A stretch of DNA of 64,000 nucleotides from Rana temporaria. Lineage: Eukaryota > Chordata > Amphibia > Anura > Ranidae. The stretch covers positions 80,134,315 through 80,198,314 of the forward strand of contig NC_053499.1 of NCBI RefSeq assembly GCF_905171775.1, given 5' to 3'. Position numbers and translations under genes: made by a program. The notes beneath the pieces were generated by a model, which saw only the letters and a program-made list of their open reading frames with translations, was not told where the DNA came from and searched no databases. Positions 1 to 12,053 of this stretch are shown here, piece by piece; positions within the stretch are counted from its first letter, which is position 1, and every line of letters starts with the position of its first letter.

Positions 1-544
1 ACTTGACACTGGACTTCAGGCATTTTGGCATTTCCCTCTCCCCAGTCTTCCTCCAGACTCTGGCACCTTGATTACCGAATGACATGCAAAATTTGCTTTC
101 ATCCGAAAAAAGTACTTTGGACCACTGAGCAACAGTCCAGTGTTGCTTCTCTGTAGCCCTTGTCAGGCGCTTCTGCCGCTGTTTCTGGTTCAAAAGTGGC
201 TTGACCTGGGGAATGCGGCACCTGTAGCCCATTTCCTGCACATGCCTGTACACGGTGGCTCTGGATGTTTCTACTCCAGACTCAGTCCACTGCTTCCGCA
301 GGTCCCCCAAGGTCTGGAATCGGTCCTTCTCCACAATCTTCCTCAGGGTCCGGTCACCTCTTCTCGTTGTGCAGCGTTTTCTGCCACACCTTTTCCTTCC
401 CACAGACTTCCCACTGAGGTGCCTTGATACAGCACTCTGGGAACAGCCTATCCGTTCAGAAATGTCTTTCTGTGTCTTACCCTCTTGCTTGAGGGTGTCA
501 ATGATGGCCTTCTGGACAGCAGTCAGGTCGGCAGTCTTAGCCAT
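1..544 (-). CDS. Tc1-like transposase, N-terminal 181 codons
   Basis: The transposase cuts and pastes its element at TA dinucleotides in the nucleus. Reading from the ATG at 544, the frame is open for 181 codons to the window edge. It begins MAKTADLTAVQKAII and shows a paired-like helix-turn-helix region (about residues 5-50, with DISERIGCSQSAVSRHL), a basic GRKR linker, a second DNA-binding region (about 70-115) and the start of the DDE domain. VLFSDESKF near residue 150 carries the first catalytic aspartate. No stop or frameshift is present, unlike almost every other transposon gene here, so this is one of the younger insertions. The second aspartate and final glutamate lie beyond the edge, so intactness cannot be judged. 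Confidence 0.9.
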   Translation of the reverse strand, partial: MAKTADLTAVQKAIIDTLKQEGKTQKDISERIGCSQSAVSRHLSGKSVGRKRCGRKRCTTRRGDRTLRKIVEKDRFQTLGDLRKQWTESGVETSRATVYRHVQEMGYRCRIPQVKPLLNQKQRQKRLTRATEKQHWTVAQWSKVLFSDESKFCMSFGNQGARVWRKTGEREMPKCLKSSVK

Positions 545-874
545 GATTGAGGTTTGGAGTAATGAACCAGGCTGGGAGTTTTTAAAAGCCTCAGGAATCT
601 TTTGCAGGTGTTTAGAGTTAATTAGTTGATTCAGATGATTAGGTTAAGAGCTCGTTTAGAGAACCTTTTCATGATATCCTAATATTTGGAGATAGGAATT
701 TTGGGTTTTCATGAGCTGTATGCCAAAATCATCAATATTAAAACAACAAAAGGCTTGAACTACTTCAGTTGTGTGTAATGAATCTTAAATATATGAAAGT
801 CTAATGTTTATCAGCACATTACAGAAAATAATGAACTTTATCACAATATGCTATTTTTTTGAGAAGGACCTGTA
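1..874 (-). mobile_element. Tc1/mariner transposon, 5' end (cut by window edge)
   Basis: The minus strand reads, from 874 inward, a terminal inverted repeat starting TACAGGTCCTTCTC, then about 200 bases of AT-rich terminal/untranslated sequence, then a transposase start codon at 544. The outer TA (873-874) is where Tc1 elements insert. The terminal sequence is of the type common in fish, lamprey and amphibian Tc1 families (family knowledge). The other half, including the second terminal repeat, lies outside the window. Confidence is high for Tc1; the subfamily is from memory of the terminal motif. Confidence 0.9.
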
Positions 875-1331
875 TGTGTATGTAGAATATCTCTGTAGCA
901 CCTCAAAAGTCCCAGTATATTTCATGAATTTGCGCAAAAACAGCAAAGGGTGTGGTGCTGTAATACAGACCCTCTCCAGGAAAGTAGGATAAAGTCCATT
1001 CTTGCAGTGTGTGGGGGTGAAGTATCTTTCACCTACCTGTTTTCATGCTTCAGCCAGCTGCACTGCTCTCTCCCTCCACTAAAACCTCAGCCTCGTCACA
1101 TACCATAAAGTAACAATGACCCTGTATGTTATGATGAGGGGGGCTGAAGTCTTATCTGCACATGCGCTGCCACCGCTCGAGTTAGCCCGTAGTACATGGT
1201 CAGTCATTTTCGAACATACATGCACAGTGACATAATGGCACCATTTTTAAATGTAAGGCAGCAGTGACGCTTTGTGAGGTCTCGGCAGTGGCGCACACCT
1301 CTCATCACAGCCCAGTAAGACCCCTCCGCAG
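875..1331. other. Unassigned intergenic sequence
   Basis: No convincing coding frame, terminal repeat or tandem repeat was recognised in this stretch. Confidence 0.5.
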
Positions 1332-1465
1332 CCTCTGACACCTGTACCATGTCCGCAGCCTTTGACCCTGTACCATGTCCGCAGCCTCTGACCCCTGTAC
1401 CATGTCTGCAGCCTCTGACCCCTGTACCATGTCCGCAGCCTCTGACCCCTGTACCATGTCCGCAG
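1332..1465. repeat. 27-bp tandem repeat, five units
   Basis: Five near-identical units follow the pattern CCTCTGACCCCTGTACCATG plus TCCGCAG; one unit is 26 bp. Because 27 is a multiple of three, several frames stay open on both strands, which explains the repetitive short ORFs here; these are not genes. A (TA)n tract follows directly. Confidence 0.9.
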
Positions 1466-1477
1466 CCTTTGCAATGT

Positions 1478-1486
<9 letters not shown>

Positions 1487-1525
<39 letters not shown>
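1487..1525. repeat. (TA)n microsatellite
   Basis: About 19 uninterrupted TA dinucleotides preceded by a short TG-rich stretch. Confidence 0.95.
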
Positions 1526-1528
<3 letters not shown>

Positions 1529-2034
1529 GTATATTATATACATGCGTATGACTTTCTTTTACTTCGCTGCTATGGGCTCTAGCCCCAGATCTTTTGTAGA
1601 CCTAGCAACGCCCCTGCCTGCAGCACTGCTGCCTCTCTCGCCACTTCCCCTTCCCTGTAGCGTGGCCGAGCTCCTCTTCCTTCCTCCTGTCGGTCCAGCC
1701 GGGTACTGCCGGGTACTGCACGGTACAGAAGATTAAGTTTCCTGTTTCTGGCCAGACTGACAGGAAGTGCACACTGAGTGCTCACTTCCTTTCAGTCCAG
1801 CCAGGAACAGGAAACTGAATCTTCTGCCGCGCGGTACGGTGGGGGGTGGAGAAAAAAGAACATAGGGAGGGATTGAGAACTCAAAAAGCAGTATTTGCAC
1901 TGTAAACATTTTTTATTTATATAAAGTGTGTGTGAACTTAAACTGTATCGCTGTGCTATGGTTCCTGTAGGCTTTGCAGGGGGGCCTCCATGTCCATTTT
2001 GCTTGGGGCCCCCAAATTCCTTCAAACGGCCCTG
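1526..2034. mobile_element. Probable hAT-type MITE end containing a palindrome
   Basis: The sequence ends ...AAACGGCCCTG at 2034, which read on the minus strand is CAGGGCCGTTT, a typical hAT terminus. The following eight bases, ACCACGTG, would be the target duplication, but no matching left end was found upstream, so the left boundary is arbitrary. Inside, 1722-1770 and 1781-1836 are imperfect inverted copies (about 50 bases) around GTGCACACTGAGTG and could fold into a long hairpin. Confidence 0.5.
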
Positions 2035-2562
2035 ACCACGTGACCCTATTACCTTTTTACTTATACTACCACCCTGAGGTGGTAGGTTGTATGAGATATT
2101 CTCTTGGCTACCTTATAATACTAAAATAACAAATCTGTTAGTCCCAATACATCAAAGTGACCCTTCCGTTTATATACATATAAACCTCTTTCCCCCCCCT
2201 TTTTTTTTTTTTTTTCTCTCTTGTTTGGAGGCTACCTACTTATGTCCTTTCCGTGAGCTATGAGACTACGTCTCTATATACAACTTTTATTTTTTCATGC
2301 ATGTCCTTTGCTGAGATAAAAGACGTCCTTCAAACTCTGCTTTGTTGTAAGTGATGTTTTTCTTTCAGCACTTGAATTGGATGTGTATTTTTTCTTTCTT
2401 TTTGAATGTAACATTTGCAATAACTTGAACTGTAAATAGTAATTAAACTTTTTTGTAATATATATATATATATATATATATATTTTTTACTAGACATGTG
2501 TAGTGCTACCCCCAAAGGAGCCGCTGATTTGTTGTTGGAAACGGCATATTAAGTTACCTTGA
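2035..2562. other. Unassigned AT-rich sequence with (TA)n
   Basis: There is a long C/T homopolymer junction near 2190-2215 and a (TA)n tract at about 2458-2483. No protein-like frame or terminal repeat was recognised. Confidence 0.5.
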
Positions 2563-3569
2563 TGTGGCCCAGGGGTGCAGTTGTAGAATCAAAGTAGTGA
2601 GCGAAGGTCCAGACAGTGAATAAAGGGTTTTCCAATGCTTTATTTCCAGGCCAACACAGCCAACATCAACATCAAATGGGAAGAAAAAGGTGATGAAGAG
2701 AAAGGGAGAACCTTGCGGTATCAGGCCTGGATATGAACCGAGCAGTCCTGCTCTCAGTAGTATCAAGTTGTGATTCGTCGCCACTCTTTCTGAGTGGGTG
2801 AAGTGCCCCCGGACAGACCACTCTCACAAGCCCGGCAGCCGAGGTGTCACTTAGATTTGCTGGGAGGAACAGATCTCTCTCACAGACCTGGCTCTAGGGC
2901 CTCTGCCACAGGCCAATTACTTTAAGTGAGCTAAATGGATGAATGGAGCGAATCCTCCCAGTAGGTTTTTAGAATAGGTCACCGGATGACAGCAAAGCGT
3001 ACCTGTCAGCATTCCAGTCACCAGATCCCTGATTGGTTCGTTCAAGCCCTGTTGGACAACCTGCCTCTGGGTTCCCCTCAAGCCGACCCCCCAATCGAAC
3101 GGTACCCAGCCTGGGATCCTCTTAATAGAACTGGGGACCCAGTAAGTCACTGGAGTCCCATTTTACCTCCGGATGAGGTTCCGTGTAGTCTGCAATTTTG
3201 GCCAGGTGGGCCGCGCTGGCGGGGTCCATGGATGCGCGCACCCTGAAGGTGGATGCCGCACCTGGAACCCGGAACCCGCAAAGAGTTTTGAGCACATGAC
3301 ACCTGTCACAGATATACCCTTCCCCAGCATGCCCTGTGAGGGAAAAACGTCTCTGATTGGCTGCTGAGGAAAACTTGCTCTGCCAGAACCCCTCTGGTGC
3401 CAACTGCTGGCCAGGGATGGTACCGCATCCCTGGAGCACAGACTGACCCAGTGGACATTTCTGGACGACAGAAGTCCAATTTAACCAATTGCGAATGGGA
3501 GCAAAATAACTCTCCCATTCCCCACTAACTTTAGCGTAGTGCCCATACTGAAAGTAAGGGGGCGCTACA
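2563..3569 (-). mobile_element. Candidate solo LTR (about 1 kb)
   Basis: On the minus strand the block starts TGTAGCGCCCCC and ends ...GGGCCACA, satisfying the TG...CA rule. It carries a polyadenylation signal AATAAA (plus 2638-2643) about 75 bases before its 3' end, where an LTR R region would be. No primer-binding site, polypurine tract or retroviral coding sequence flanks it, as expected after LTR-LTR recombination. I could not find an identical 4-6-bp duplication on both sides. The class (Gypsy-like or ERV) cannot be told from the LTR alone. Confidence 0.55.
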
Positions 3570-3589
3570 CATGTAATTTTATGACCCTA

Positions 3590-4009
3590 AGGCCTTGTAC
3601 ACACGATCAGTCTAAACCGATGAAAACGGACTGAAGTTCAGTTTCATCGGTTAACCGATGAAGCTGACTGATGGTCTGATGTGCCTACACACCATCAGTT
3701 AAAAAAACGATCAAGTCCAAAGCAGTGACGTAAAACACAACGACGTGCTGAGAAAAATGAAGTTCAATGCTTCCAAGCATGCGTCCACTTGATTCTGAGC
3801 ATGCACGGGTTTTAAACCGATGCTTTTGCGTACTAACCGTTGGTTTTGACCGATCGGTTAGGCATCCATCGGTTCAATTTTAAAGCAAGTTCTAAATTTT
3901 TCGACCGAAGGATAACGGACCGATGGGGCCTACACACGGTCGGTTTGGACTGATGAAACGGAACTTCAGTCTGTTTTCATCAGTTTAGACTGATCGTGTG
4001 TACAAGGCC
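3590..4009. mobile_element. Palindromic Tc1/mariner-type MITE
   Basis: The terminal inverted repeats begin AGGCCTTGTACACACGATCA and extend for about 60 bases with few mismatches. Flanking TA is present at 3588-3589 and 4010-4011. The internal sequence is largely a second palindrome rich in CCGATGG motifs. It has no coding capacity. It lies at the left boundary of the recognisable LINE ORF1 remnant. Confidence 0.85.
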
Positions 4010-4011
4010 TA

Positions 4012-4518
4012 AGGCCTACCTGAAACTGTCACGGACGTGACCCCTGCAGTCCAGGACCTTATCAAGGCCCTAATCCCTAATACCTCCCCTCATTGCCTGT
4101 TGTAAAGCCACACTTTTATACGGCGAAGGGGACGGTCATGCAACAATCTCGTTAATTACCACAAGTGACCTGCCAGGGCCACCAAGTACAGATATTCACT
4201 GACCTCTCACCCTCAAAAATCCAGAAGCAGAGATCTCTTAAGCCACTCCTGACGGTCCTCTCATAACGGGACATTAAATACAGATTGGCTTTCCCATTTA
4301 CTGTGAAGTTCACTTTGAACGGCAAGACGCATTCCTTCTCAAACCTGCCGGACGGCGAGAAGATCTTCCGTAATCTCAAGCTCATCTCACAGGAAGCCCA
4401 CATGGACTACTCCAATGCATCTGCGGGTTCCTCTAAGCGACCTCCTCCTACGAGCCCGGTCTCTCTGGTTTGGAACAAGAGCATGCACAAAAGATCGAAG
4501 GACGACAGACCTCCATAA
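4012..4518 (+). pseudogene. L1-like ORF1 protein, C-terminal fragment
   Basis: ORF1 proteins of this clade are RNA-binding chaperones packaging LINE RNA. The readable part is the C-terminal domain: VQIFTDLSPSKIQKQRSLKP, then (after one stop) FPFTVKFTLNGKTHSF and LPDGEKIF, ending at a TAA at 4516. The same landmarks (IKLFQDLSQ, RTALLRSPDDL) occur in the better preserved ORF1 at 14620-15729, which supports the call. The coiled coil and RRM-like part are absent or replaced by the MITE to the left. At least one stop and one frame change are present. Confidence 0.75.
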
Positions 4519-5357
4519 GACACCGATTACGTCTCTCTTTCACCCTTCTCTCCTTCATTCCCCTCACCATTGAGGGAAGAATCACCTGTTGATGGAGCTG
4601 GAAGCTCCTGGTCCTAGTGGCCCTTTGACTTTCCCCCCTCCATACTGGTTATACGGCTGTTCCGTTTTCCCCTATCCAGTCTTCTACAGTTGCTAGTTGA
4701 TGGCAAGTTCAGAAGTCAATCCTCTGAGTGGACTCTCTCTCGTGCAAGACTCGTCTGGCGGGTTTTCTCAGCTTTCAATTATTTTTGATTGTTACATTCT
4801 GTTTTTTCATCTTTTTTACCACCTCCAAACCCAAAAAACTTCTAGTTCTATAAAGAGCACCCCCTGGTGGCTCCCTGCATCCTATCGAGCGGGGATCCTG
4901 GGGGGTACATGGGACAAAGGTTTCCAACACCTGAAGAACAGCACTACCTCAGGCACGGGGTACCCCAGCACAGTCATTCATGATACCAGAAACTGTCGTT
5001 GGACACCCGGGGAGGTCCCTCCACCTCATATGGGGGGGAGTCGCCCCCGCGGGGGCCCTGGGAACCCTGGTTCCCACACAGCCCCTGGGATGAGTTATTT
5101 AAGGTTGTGCTTTGTTCTTTGTGTTTATTTTTACTCAGCAGTCATGGTCCGTGGTGACCCACTTGCGCCTCCGCCTCTCCCATTGTTGCATTTTTTTTGC
5201 ACCTGTGGGATGGGTTGTCGGTTCCCATTTCAGGGTGACCAGTCATTTTTGGTAGGCGTTTGGCAGATTTGTTTTATGTCAAACCGATAGGTCTTCTTGG
5301 AAGACATCTTTTCCTATTTTGTTTTTTCTTACTTCATTCTTTCTTTCTTTCTTTCTC
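4519..5357 (+). other. LINE 1 inter-ORF spacer
   Basis: Position between ORF1 and ORF2 fits the long spacer of Tx1/L1-like elements. A 197-codon open frame at 4697-5290 has no domain, biased composition and no relative in the other LINE copies; I regard it as chance. A pyrimidine-rich run (5330-5356) precedes the next MITE. Confidence 0.6.
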
Positions 5358-5359
5358 TA

Positions 5360-5766
5360 AAGCCCTGTACACAAGATTGGTTTGTCCAATGAAAACAGAC
5401 CGATGGACTGTTTTCATCAGACAAACCGATCGTGTGTGGGCCCTATTGTTTTGTTTTCCATCGGTGAAAAGAAATAGAACATGTTTGAAATTTTTCCTTT
5501 GGATAAAAAAACGATAGAAAAATCTGATCGTCTGTATGGAACTCGATCGGTCAAAAATCCATGCATGCTCAGAATCAAGTCGACGCATGCTTGGAAGCAT
5601 TGAACTTTTTTTTGCCTAGTGTTGTACGTCACCGCGTTTGGACACAATCGGATTTTTGACTGATGGTGTGTATGCAAGACTGATGAAAGTCAGCTTCATT
5701 GGATATCCGACTAAAAAATCCATCGGATTAGATTCCATCAGATATCCGATCGTGTGTACAGGGCTT
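5360..5766. mobile_element. Palindromic Tc1/mariner-type MITE
   Basis: The ends are AAGCCCTGTACACA... and ...TGTGTACAGGGCTT. TA precedes the left end (5358-5359); the right flank is degraded. The subterminal part shares the GATCG...GACCGATGG pattern with the MITEs at 3590 and 37741, so all three are related families. Confidence 0.85.
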
Positions 5767-6035
5767 TTCTGTTCTCATTTTTCCAGCTGATCTGCCGGAA
5801 AGGATTCGGGACCGGAATCTGCACCGAACTGTAACTTATCTGGCTCACGCACCCAATCGGGACCATAAGAGTCGGCAGGAGGTAGGTGATGGTACCTATG
5901 ACAGCATTGCACCCCTGTGTCCCCATGGCTAGTCCGCAGTCCCCAGGTTCCAATGTAAGGATAGCAACACATAATGTCCAGGGTTTAAACTCCCCTCAGA
6001 AAAGAAGAACATCTTTCGATTACTATCATTCCCTA

Positions 6036-6464
6036 ATGCCCCGTACACACCATCACTTTATGTGATGAAAAAAAATGACATTTTTAAAAACGTCACTTTA
6101 ATTGACCGTGTGTGGGGGAAAATGTCGTTTTATGTCTTGTAAAAAAACTACCAAAAAAAATTGAAGCATGCTTCAATTTTATGTGTCGTTTTTCAAAACG
6201 TCGTTTTTTACTTCACAGAAATTGACCGTGTGTAGCAAAAAACGTCGTTTAAAAAGACGTTTTTACACCCGCGCATGCCCAGAAGCGAGCTTCAATGGAA
6301 AAAGTGGTGAGAACGTAACCTCGCTTTGCTAGAACATTGTGAGAAAAACTATGGTGTGTAGGCAACTTCGTCTTTGAAAATTGAAGTTTCAAAAACGTAA
6401 TTTTTTACTTCACAGAAAATGTCGTTTTTTTTCATCACATAAAGTGATGGTGTGTACGGGGCAT
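6036..6464. mobile_element. TA-flanked MITE inside LINE 1 ORF2
   Basis: Inverted repeats begin ATGCCCCGTACACACCATCA and continue for about 45 bases. Target TA duplication is seen at 6034-6035 and 6465-6466. Removing the 429-bp element rejoins the endonuclease reading frame region, confirming insertion. The interior is rich in AACGTC/GACGTT repeats. Confidence 0.92.
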
Positions 6465-7340
6465 TAAACTGGACATTGCTCCAGGAGACCCATTTCCCGA
6501 TGCGATACAGCCCTAATTTCTTACACGCCAAATACCCAACATTCTACCTCGCAAACACGGTGAACAAGACTAAAGGGGTAGCAATCCTATTTTCAAAACG
6601 TAGCAATTTCTCTATGACGGCAGTCCACGGAGACCCGGAGGGCAGATTTATACTGGTCAAGGGCACTATGGAGGGCACCTTGTACTCCGTGGTGTCATAC
6701 TAGGCCCCCAATGCAGGTCAGACGCAATTCTTTCAATCTCTCTTTAAACCCCTTGCTCCCCTCTTGAAAGGAAAAGTCATCCTTGGTGGGGCTCGAACTC
6801 TGCCTTTGACCAGGGCCTAGACAGATCCAGACCTCCTGGGATACAATTAACCCATCCCACTAAAGCTAGTCTTAAAATAGCTAAACTTTACCCATTCCCA
6901 CGGCCTGGTAGACATCAGGAGGGAACTGAATCCTTCTAAAAGGGACTACACCCACTACTCCTGCCCCCACCAGACATACGCTAGGATCGATCATGTCCTA
7001 GTTTCCCCAAACCCTATCCAAACCGCCCTGACCTTCCTAGTGACCCTTACTATGCTCAACCTCCTAACACGACAAACGGGTACGCATTGGAGACTTAACA
7101 AATCACTTCTCAGTGATCCCACCAAAGTGAAAGACATAACTGACTCCCTAAAGGAATACTTTACTTTGAATGACATGAACGATATCTCCCCAGAGACCCT
7201 ATGGGCTGCCCACAAAGCGACTGTGAGAGGCAAACTCATTGGTATTGCTACCCGGGTAAAAAGAGAGCGACATCAGGACATAGTGAAACTAGAGAAGGCC
7301 TTTCAGTCTGTGAAGACCAAACACAAGCCATGCCCCACTA

Positions 7341-7522
7341 AAGCCCCATACACACTATCAGTTTTCCTGATGGTTTTCTCTTCAGGTTTACCAAAACCAT
7401 CTAATATGAGGTCAAACCTTAGGCGTTTCAATTTGAATGCAATCAGGCAGGTCCTTGTACTACATGGTTTTGGTAAACCTGAAGAGAAAACCAGCAGGAA
7501 AACTGATAGTGTGTATGGGGCT
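7341..7522. mobile_element. Short palindromic TA MITE inside LINE 1 ORF2
   Basis: The 182-bp element has about 60-bp inverted repeats (AGCCCCATACACACTATCAG...) around a 60-bp centre, with TA at 7339-7340 and 7523-7524. It splits the LINE linker between endonuclease and reverse transcriptase. Confidence 0.9.
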
Positions 7523-8354
7523 TAAGACTTCAATGGAACAGTTAAACGCTGTGAGATTAGAGCTTAACCTGCCCCTCACAGCGAAAGCAGACAAACACAA
7601 ACATTGGAGTGGGGCAAAATTCTACATGCAGAGAGATCACATGGGCGCCATGTTGGCCTCTAAACTATCTCTACAGTATCGTACTCAAATCATCCACTGG
7701 ATTAGAATAGCAGGACAGCCCCCCGCGGCCAACCCAAACAAAATACTCACAGCATTCCAGGACTTCTACTCCCAGCTCTATAGCTCTCCCTCCACAGACA
7801 AGGGTCTGGAAATCCTTCATTTCCTAAAGGACCTTCCCTTACCAACCCTATCCGTCGAGCATAAAAACTCACTTGAGGCCCCCTTTTCGTCAGAAGAAAT
7901 CTTGGAGGCTATAAAAGACCTCAAGAAGGGAACGGCTCCGGGTACCGATGGCCAGGGCAGGACTTAGGGTGGTGGGGGCCCCTGGGCTTGAGTGTTGAAG
8001 GGGCCCCCTGGAGCCGAGAATTGGGGGGGGGGATCGAATTTGTTGAGCGGGGGGGGCGAATTGAAGTTGTTGAGCAGGGGGGGAGCGCAGTTGTTGAGGG
8101 GGGGAGTGCCTCTCACCTGTGCCAACAGCCGGGGCCACAGACTGTCATTAGCCTGGCTGTAGGCTTTCTTCCCTTCAGCAGCCACAGTCCTCCACACACC
8201 ACTCCGGTTCCTCCTGCTTCTGTGCTGCCTCCTCTTGCAGTGCGGGAAAATTAACCCTTTTGCGGGACTGCGGGAAGAAGCTGTCTGTGCGGGAAAGTCC
8301 CACAGAATCCGTGCGTGTTGGGAGGTATGCGCACAGGAATTTTGGGGCCCCTTG

Positions 8355-8528
8355 CACAGCTTAAGGCATGGGCCCCCTGAAGCAGAGAACCTAGGGGGGG
8401 TGGGGGTGCTGCCGCCTGAAATTGAGAAGCGTGGGGGCTGCACAGCTTAAGGCATGGGCCCCCTGAAGCAGAGAACCTAGGGGGGGTGGGGGTGCTGCCG
8501 CCTGAAATTGAGAAGCGTGGGGGCTGCC
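8355..8528. repeat. 87-bp direct duplication
   Basis: Two adjacent copies (8355-8441 and 8442-8528) are essentially identical, each beginning GCACAGCTTAAGGCATGGGC. Near-identity suggests a recent local duplication inside the hAT-type element. Confidence 0.85.
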
Positions 8529-8539
8529 GCAAATTGAGA

Positions 8540-9540
<1,001 letters not shown>

Positions 9541-10735
9541 GGTGGGGCCCCTGGGCTTGAGCCCAGTCAAGCCCAATGGTAAGTCCGGCCCTGCCGATTG
9601 CCTTTGGATACCTTACTATAAGGCTTTTGCTGATACTCTAGCCCCATATATGGCAAAATTCTTCAAGCAAAAACACAGGGTTTCCCCTTAGACCCCCACC
9701 TTAATACTGCCTATATAACTGTTATACCCAAACTGGAAAAAAACTTAGAGGAAGTGGGAATTATAGACCCATCGCCTTCATAAATAACAACCTTAAGATC
9801 CTGATGAAGATCCTGGCCAACCGCCTGGCATCCTTCATCAGTCGGTAGATCCACAAAGACCAGGTCGGGTTTATACCGGGAAGACAGGGCCTGGCACAGG
9901 TCAGAAGAGTAGTAGATATTATTTCCCTTCTACAATCCGGCTGGGACCATGGCCCCAAACAGGAAGGAATTTTGCTCTCTCTTGACTTGCACAAAGCTTT
10001 TGACTCAGTGACCTGGCCTTACATTTTTGCCCTCCTGGAGCGCTGGGGCCCTCTACTCCGTCCCAAAGGCTATGATACACCTACAAGGACTCCACTCACA
10101 GCCCCTTAATATAGCCAGGGGAACTAGTCAGGGCTGCCTCCTCCCACCGTTAATTTTTGCTATCGCCATTGAGTCTTTGGCAGTCGTAATACGCTCCAAC
10201 TCAAATATCCAAGGAGTGACATGTGGCCCACAAACTCATAAATGTGGTTTGTTCGCTGACAACATTCTCCTGTTTCCCACCTCACCGACCATGACTCTCC
10301 CTAATCTCTGCAAACTCCTGAACGATTTTTCCATCGTCTCAGGTCTCAAAGAAAATTATTCCAAATCTCAGGCTCTTAATGTCTCCCTCAAACCTGAAGT
10401 AGTCTCAGCATTACAAAGCGCATTCCAGTTTGAGTGGAGCGACGCTTCCATTAGGTATCTGGGGATCAACCTCACGGCCAAAATTGAGCATTTGTATCCA
10501 TCTAATTTCCCACCCATGTACTGGAAGCTTGCTTTTGATCTTACAAATTGTGACAAGGGGACTAGGAAGGATTAATTCGGTAAAAATGACTCTTCTCCCC
10601 AGACTACTATATCTGTTTCGATCCCTCCCCATAATCATTAAAAAAGGATCACCTAAAATCCTTTCAAAGCAAGGTTACCAAATTTATCTGGGGGGGGGGG
10701 GGGGTCGGGCCACAGACTTCCTCAAAAAATGATTT

Positions 10736-11090
10736 TTCAAACTAGGACTTGGGACCTGAAGGGCCTAGTATGGAATTTAGGGGGACCCCTATGCATTTGT
10801 TTTTTATTTTGGTTCGGTGTTCCCCTTAATATTCATACCAGACCCAAAGGGCCTAGTAATGGACTCGGGGGGAACCCATGTTGTTTTTTCCAATGACTTT
10901 TATCTGTATTGCTGACAATTTATTATAGCCGCGAGTAGTTTTAAATTACTTTTTTTTCTTTAGAAATGTCATTTTGTGCAGGGACTGTTCTAATCACGGG
11001 GAAAATGGGCTACTTTACAGGCATACTATAGACACCCCCAGGTACGAAATTTAAAGGAATATTTCACTTTTATTGTTTCACTGGGAGGTC
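10736..11090 (+). repeat. Interspersed repeat X, copy 1
   Basis: The sequence matches 30880-31119 plus 32363-32390 in the same orientation (GGGCCTAGTA..., GCAGGGACTGTTCTAA, CATACTATAGACACCC, TATTTAAAGGAAT). At 11051-11054 it keeps an uninterrupted TTAA where copy 2 holds a 1.2-kb TTAA element, making it the empty-site paralogue. Family identity is unknown to me. Confidence 0.75.
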
Positions 11091-11094
11091 AGCC

Positions 11095-11478
11095 TGTCAG
11101 TGCTTAGACCATACGCTGTACACTGCATCAAATTGGTCTGCATGGCTGTCGTCCCAGAAGGAAGCCTCTTCTAAAGATGATGCACAAGAAAGCCTGAAGA
11201 CAAGCAGACTAAGAACATGAATTACTGGAACCATGTCCTGTGGTCTGATAAGATCAAGATAAACGTATTTGGTTCAGATGGTATCAGGCATGCGTGACAG
11301 CAACCAGGTGAGGAGTGCAAAGGCAAGTTTGTCTTTTACCTACAGTCAAGCATGGTGGTGGGAGTGTCGTGGTTTGGGGCTGCATGAGTGCTGCCAGCAC
11401 TGGGGAGCTACAGTTCATTGGGGGAACCATAAATGCCAACATGTACTGTGACATACTGAAGCAGAGCATGATCCCCAC
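11095..11478 (+). pseudogene. Tc1-like transposase, catalytic-domain fragment
   Basis: Translation in shifting frames gives the central Tc1 catalytic domain: KDDAQESLKTSRLRT, NYWNHVLWSDKIKI (first catalytic D in WSD; the usual following E is K), VYLQSSMVVGVSW / HGGGSVVVWGCMSA, GELQFIGGTINA and YCDILKQSMIP. The second aspartate region follows in intact elements but the sequence is cut at 11478 by a hAT-type end. This belongs to a different Tc1 family from 1-544. Several frameshifts; inactive. Confidence 0.85.
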
Positions 11479-11483
11479 CAGCA

Positions 11484-12052
11484 GGGCAGGGCTGGTGCAA
11501 GGATTTTTGACACCCTAGGCGAAACCTAATTTTGCTGCCCCCTTGGCTCCACCCCTGACTCCACCCCTTTTCCCTGCCCATGTTTTCCCCACCTTTTTAA
11601 TGAAGCACCCATCAAATGCAGCCCACCAGCGCCCATCAAATGCGGCCCATCAGTAGCCATCAAATGCAGCCTCACCAGCACCCATCAAATGCAGCCTCAC
11701 CAGCACCCATCAAATGCAGCCTCACCAGTGCCCATCAATGCAGCCTCAACAGTGCCCATCAATGCAGCCTATCAGCATCTGTCAATGCAGTTTTACCAGC
11801 ACCCATCAAATGTAGCCTCCAAGCACCCATGGAATGCAGCCTCACCAGCGCCCATCAAACGCAGCCTCACCAGCGCCCATCAAACGCAGCCTCACAAGTG
11901 CCCATCAATGCAGCGTACCAGTGCCCATCAATACAGCCTACCAGCACCCATCAATGCAGCCTCACCAGCACCCATCAAATGCAGCCTCACCAGTGCCCAT
12001 CAAATGCAGCCTCACCAGCGCCCATCAAATGCAGCCTACCAGCGCCCATCAA
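11484..12052. mobile_element. hAT-type end with internal minisatellite
   Basis: The left end CAGGGCTGGTGCAAGG at about 11490 looks like a hAT terminus. From 11619 to 12052 there is a minisatellite with a 23-24-bp unit (CAGCCTCACCAGCACCCATC plus AAATG), about 18 copies with variants. No right terminal repeat was found, because the PLE begins abruptly at 12053. Low-complexity open frames here are products of the repeat. Confidence 0.65.
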
Positions 12053-12053
12053 A

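Noticed and set aside
4697..5290. 197-codon open frame between LINE ORF1 and ORF2
   Set aside because: No domain, biased composition, no counterpart in the other LINE copies; spacer location explains it.
10690..10704. G run at LINE 1 3' edge as a functional G-quadruplex
   Set aside because: A single homopolymer G run at a repeat junction; more likely slippage or assembly effect.
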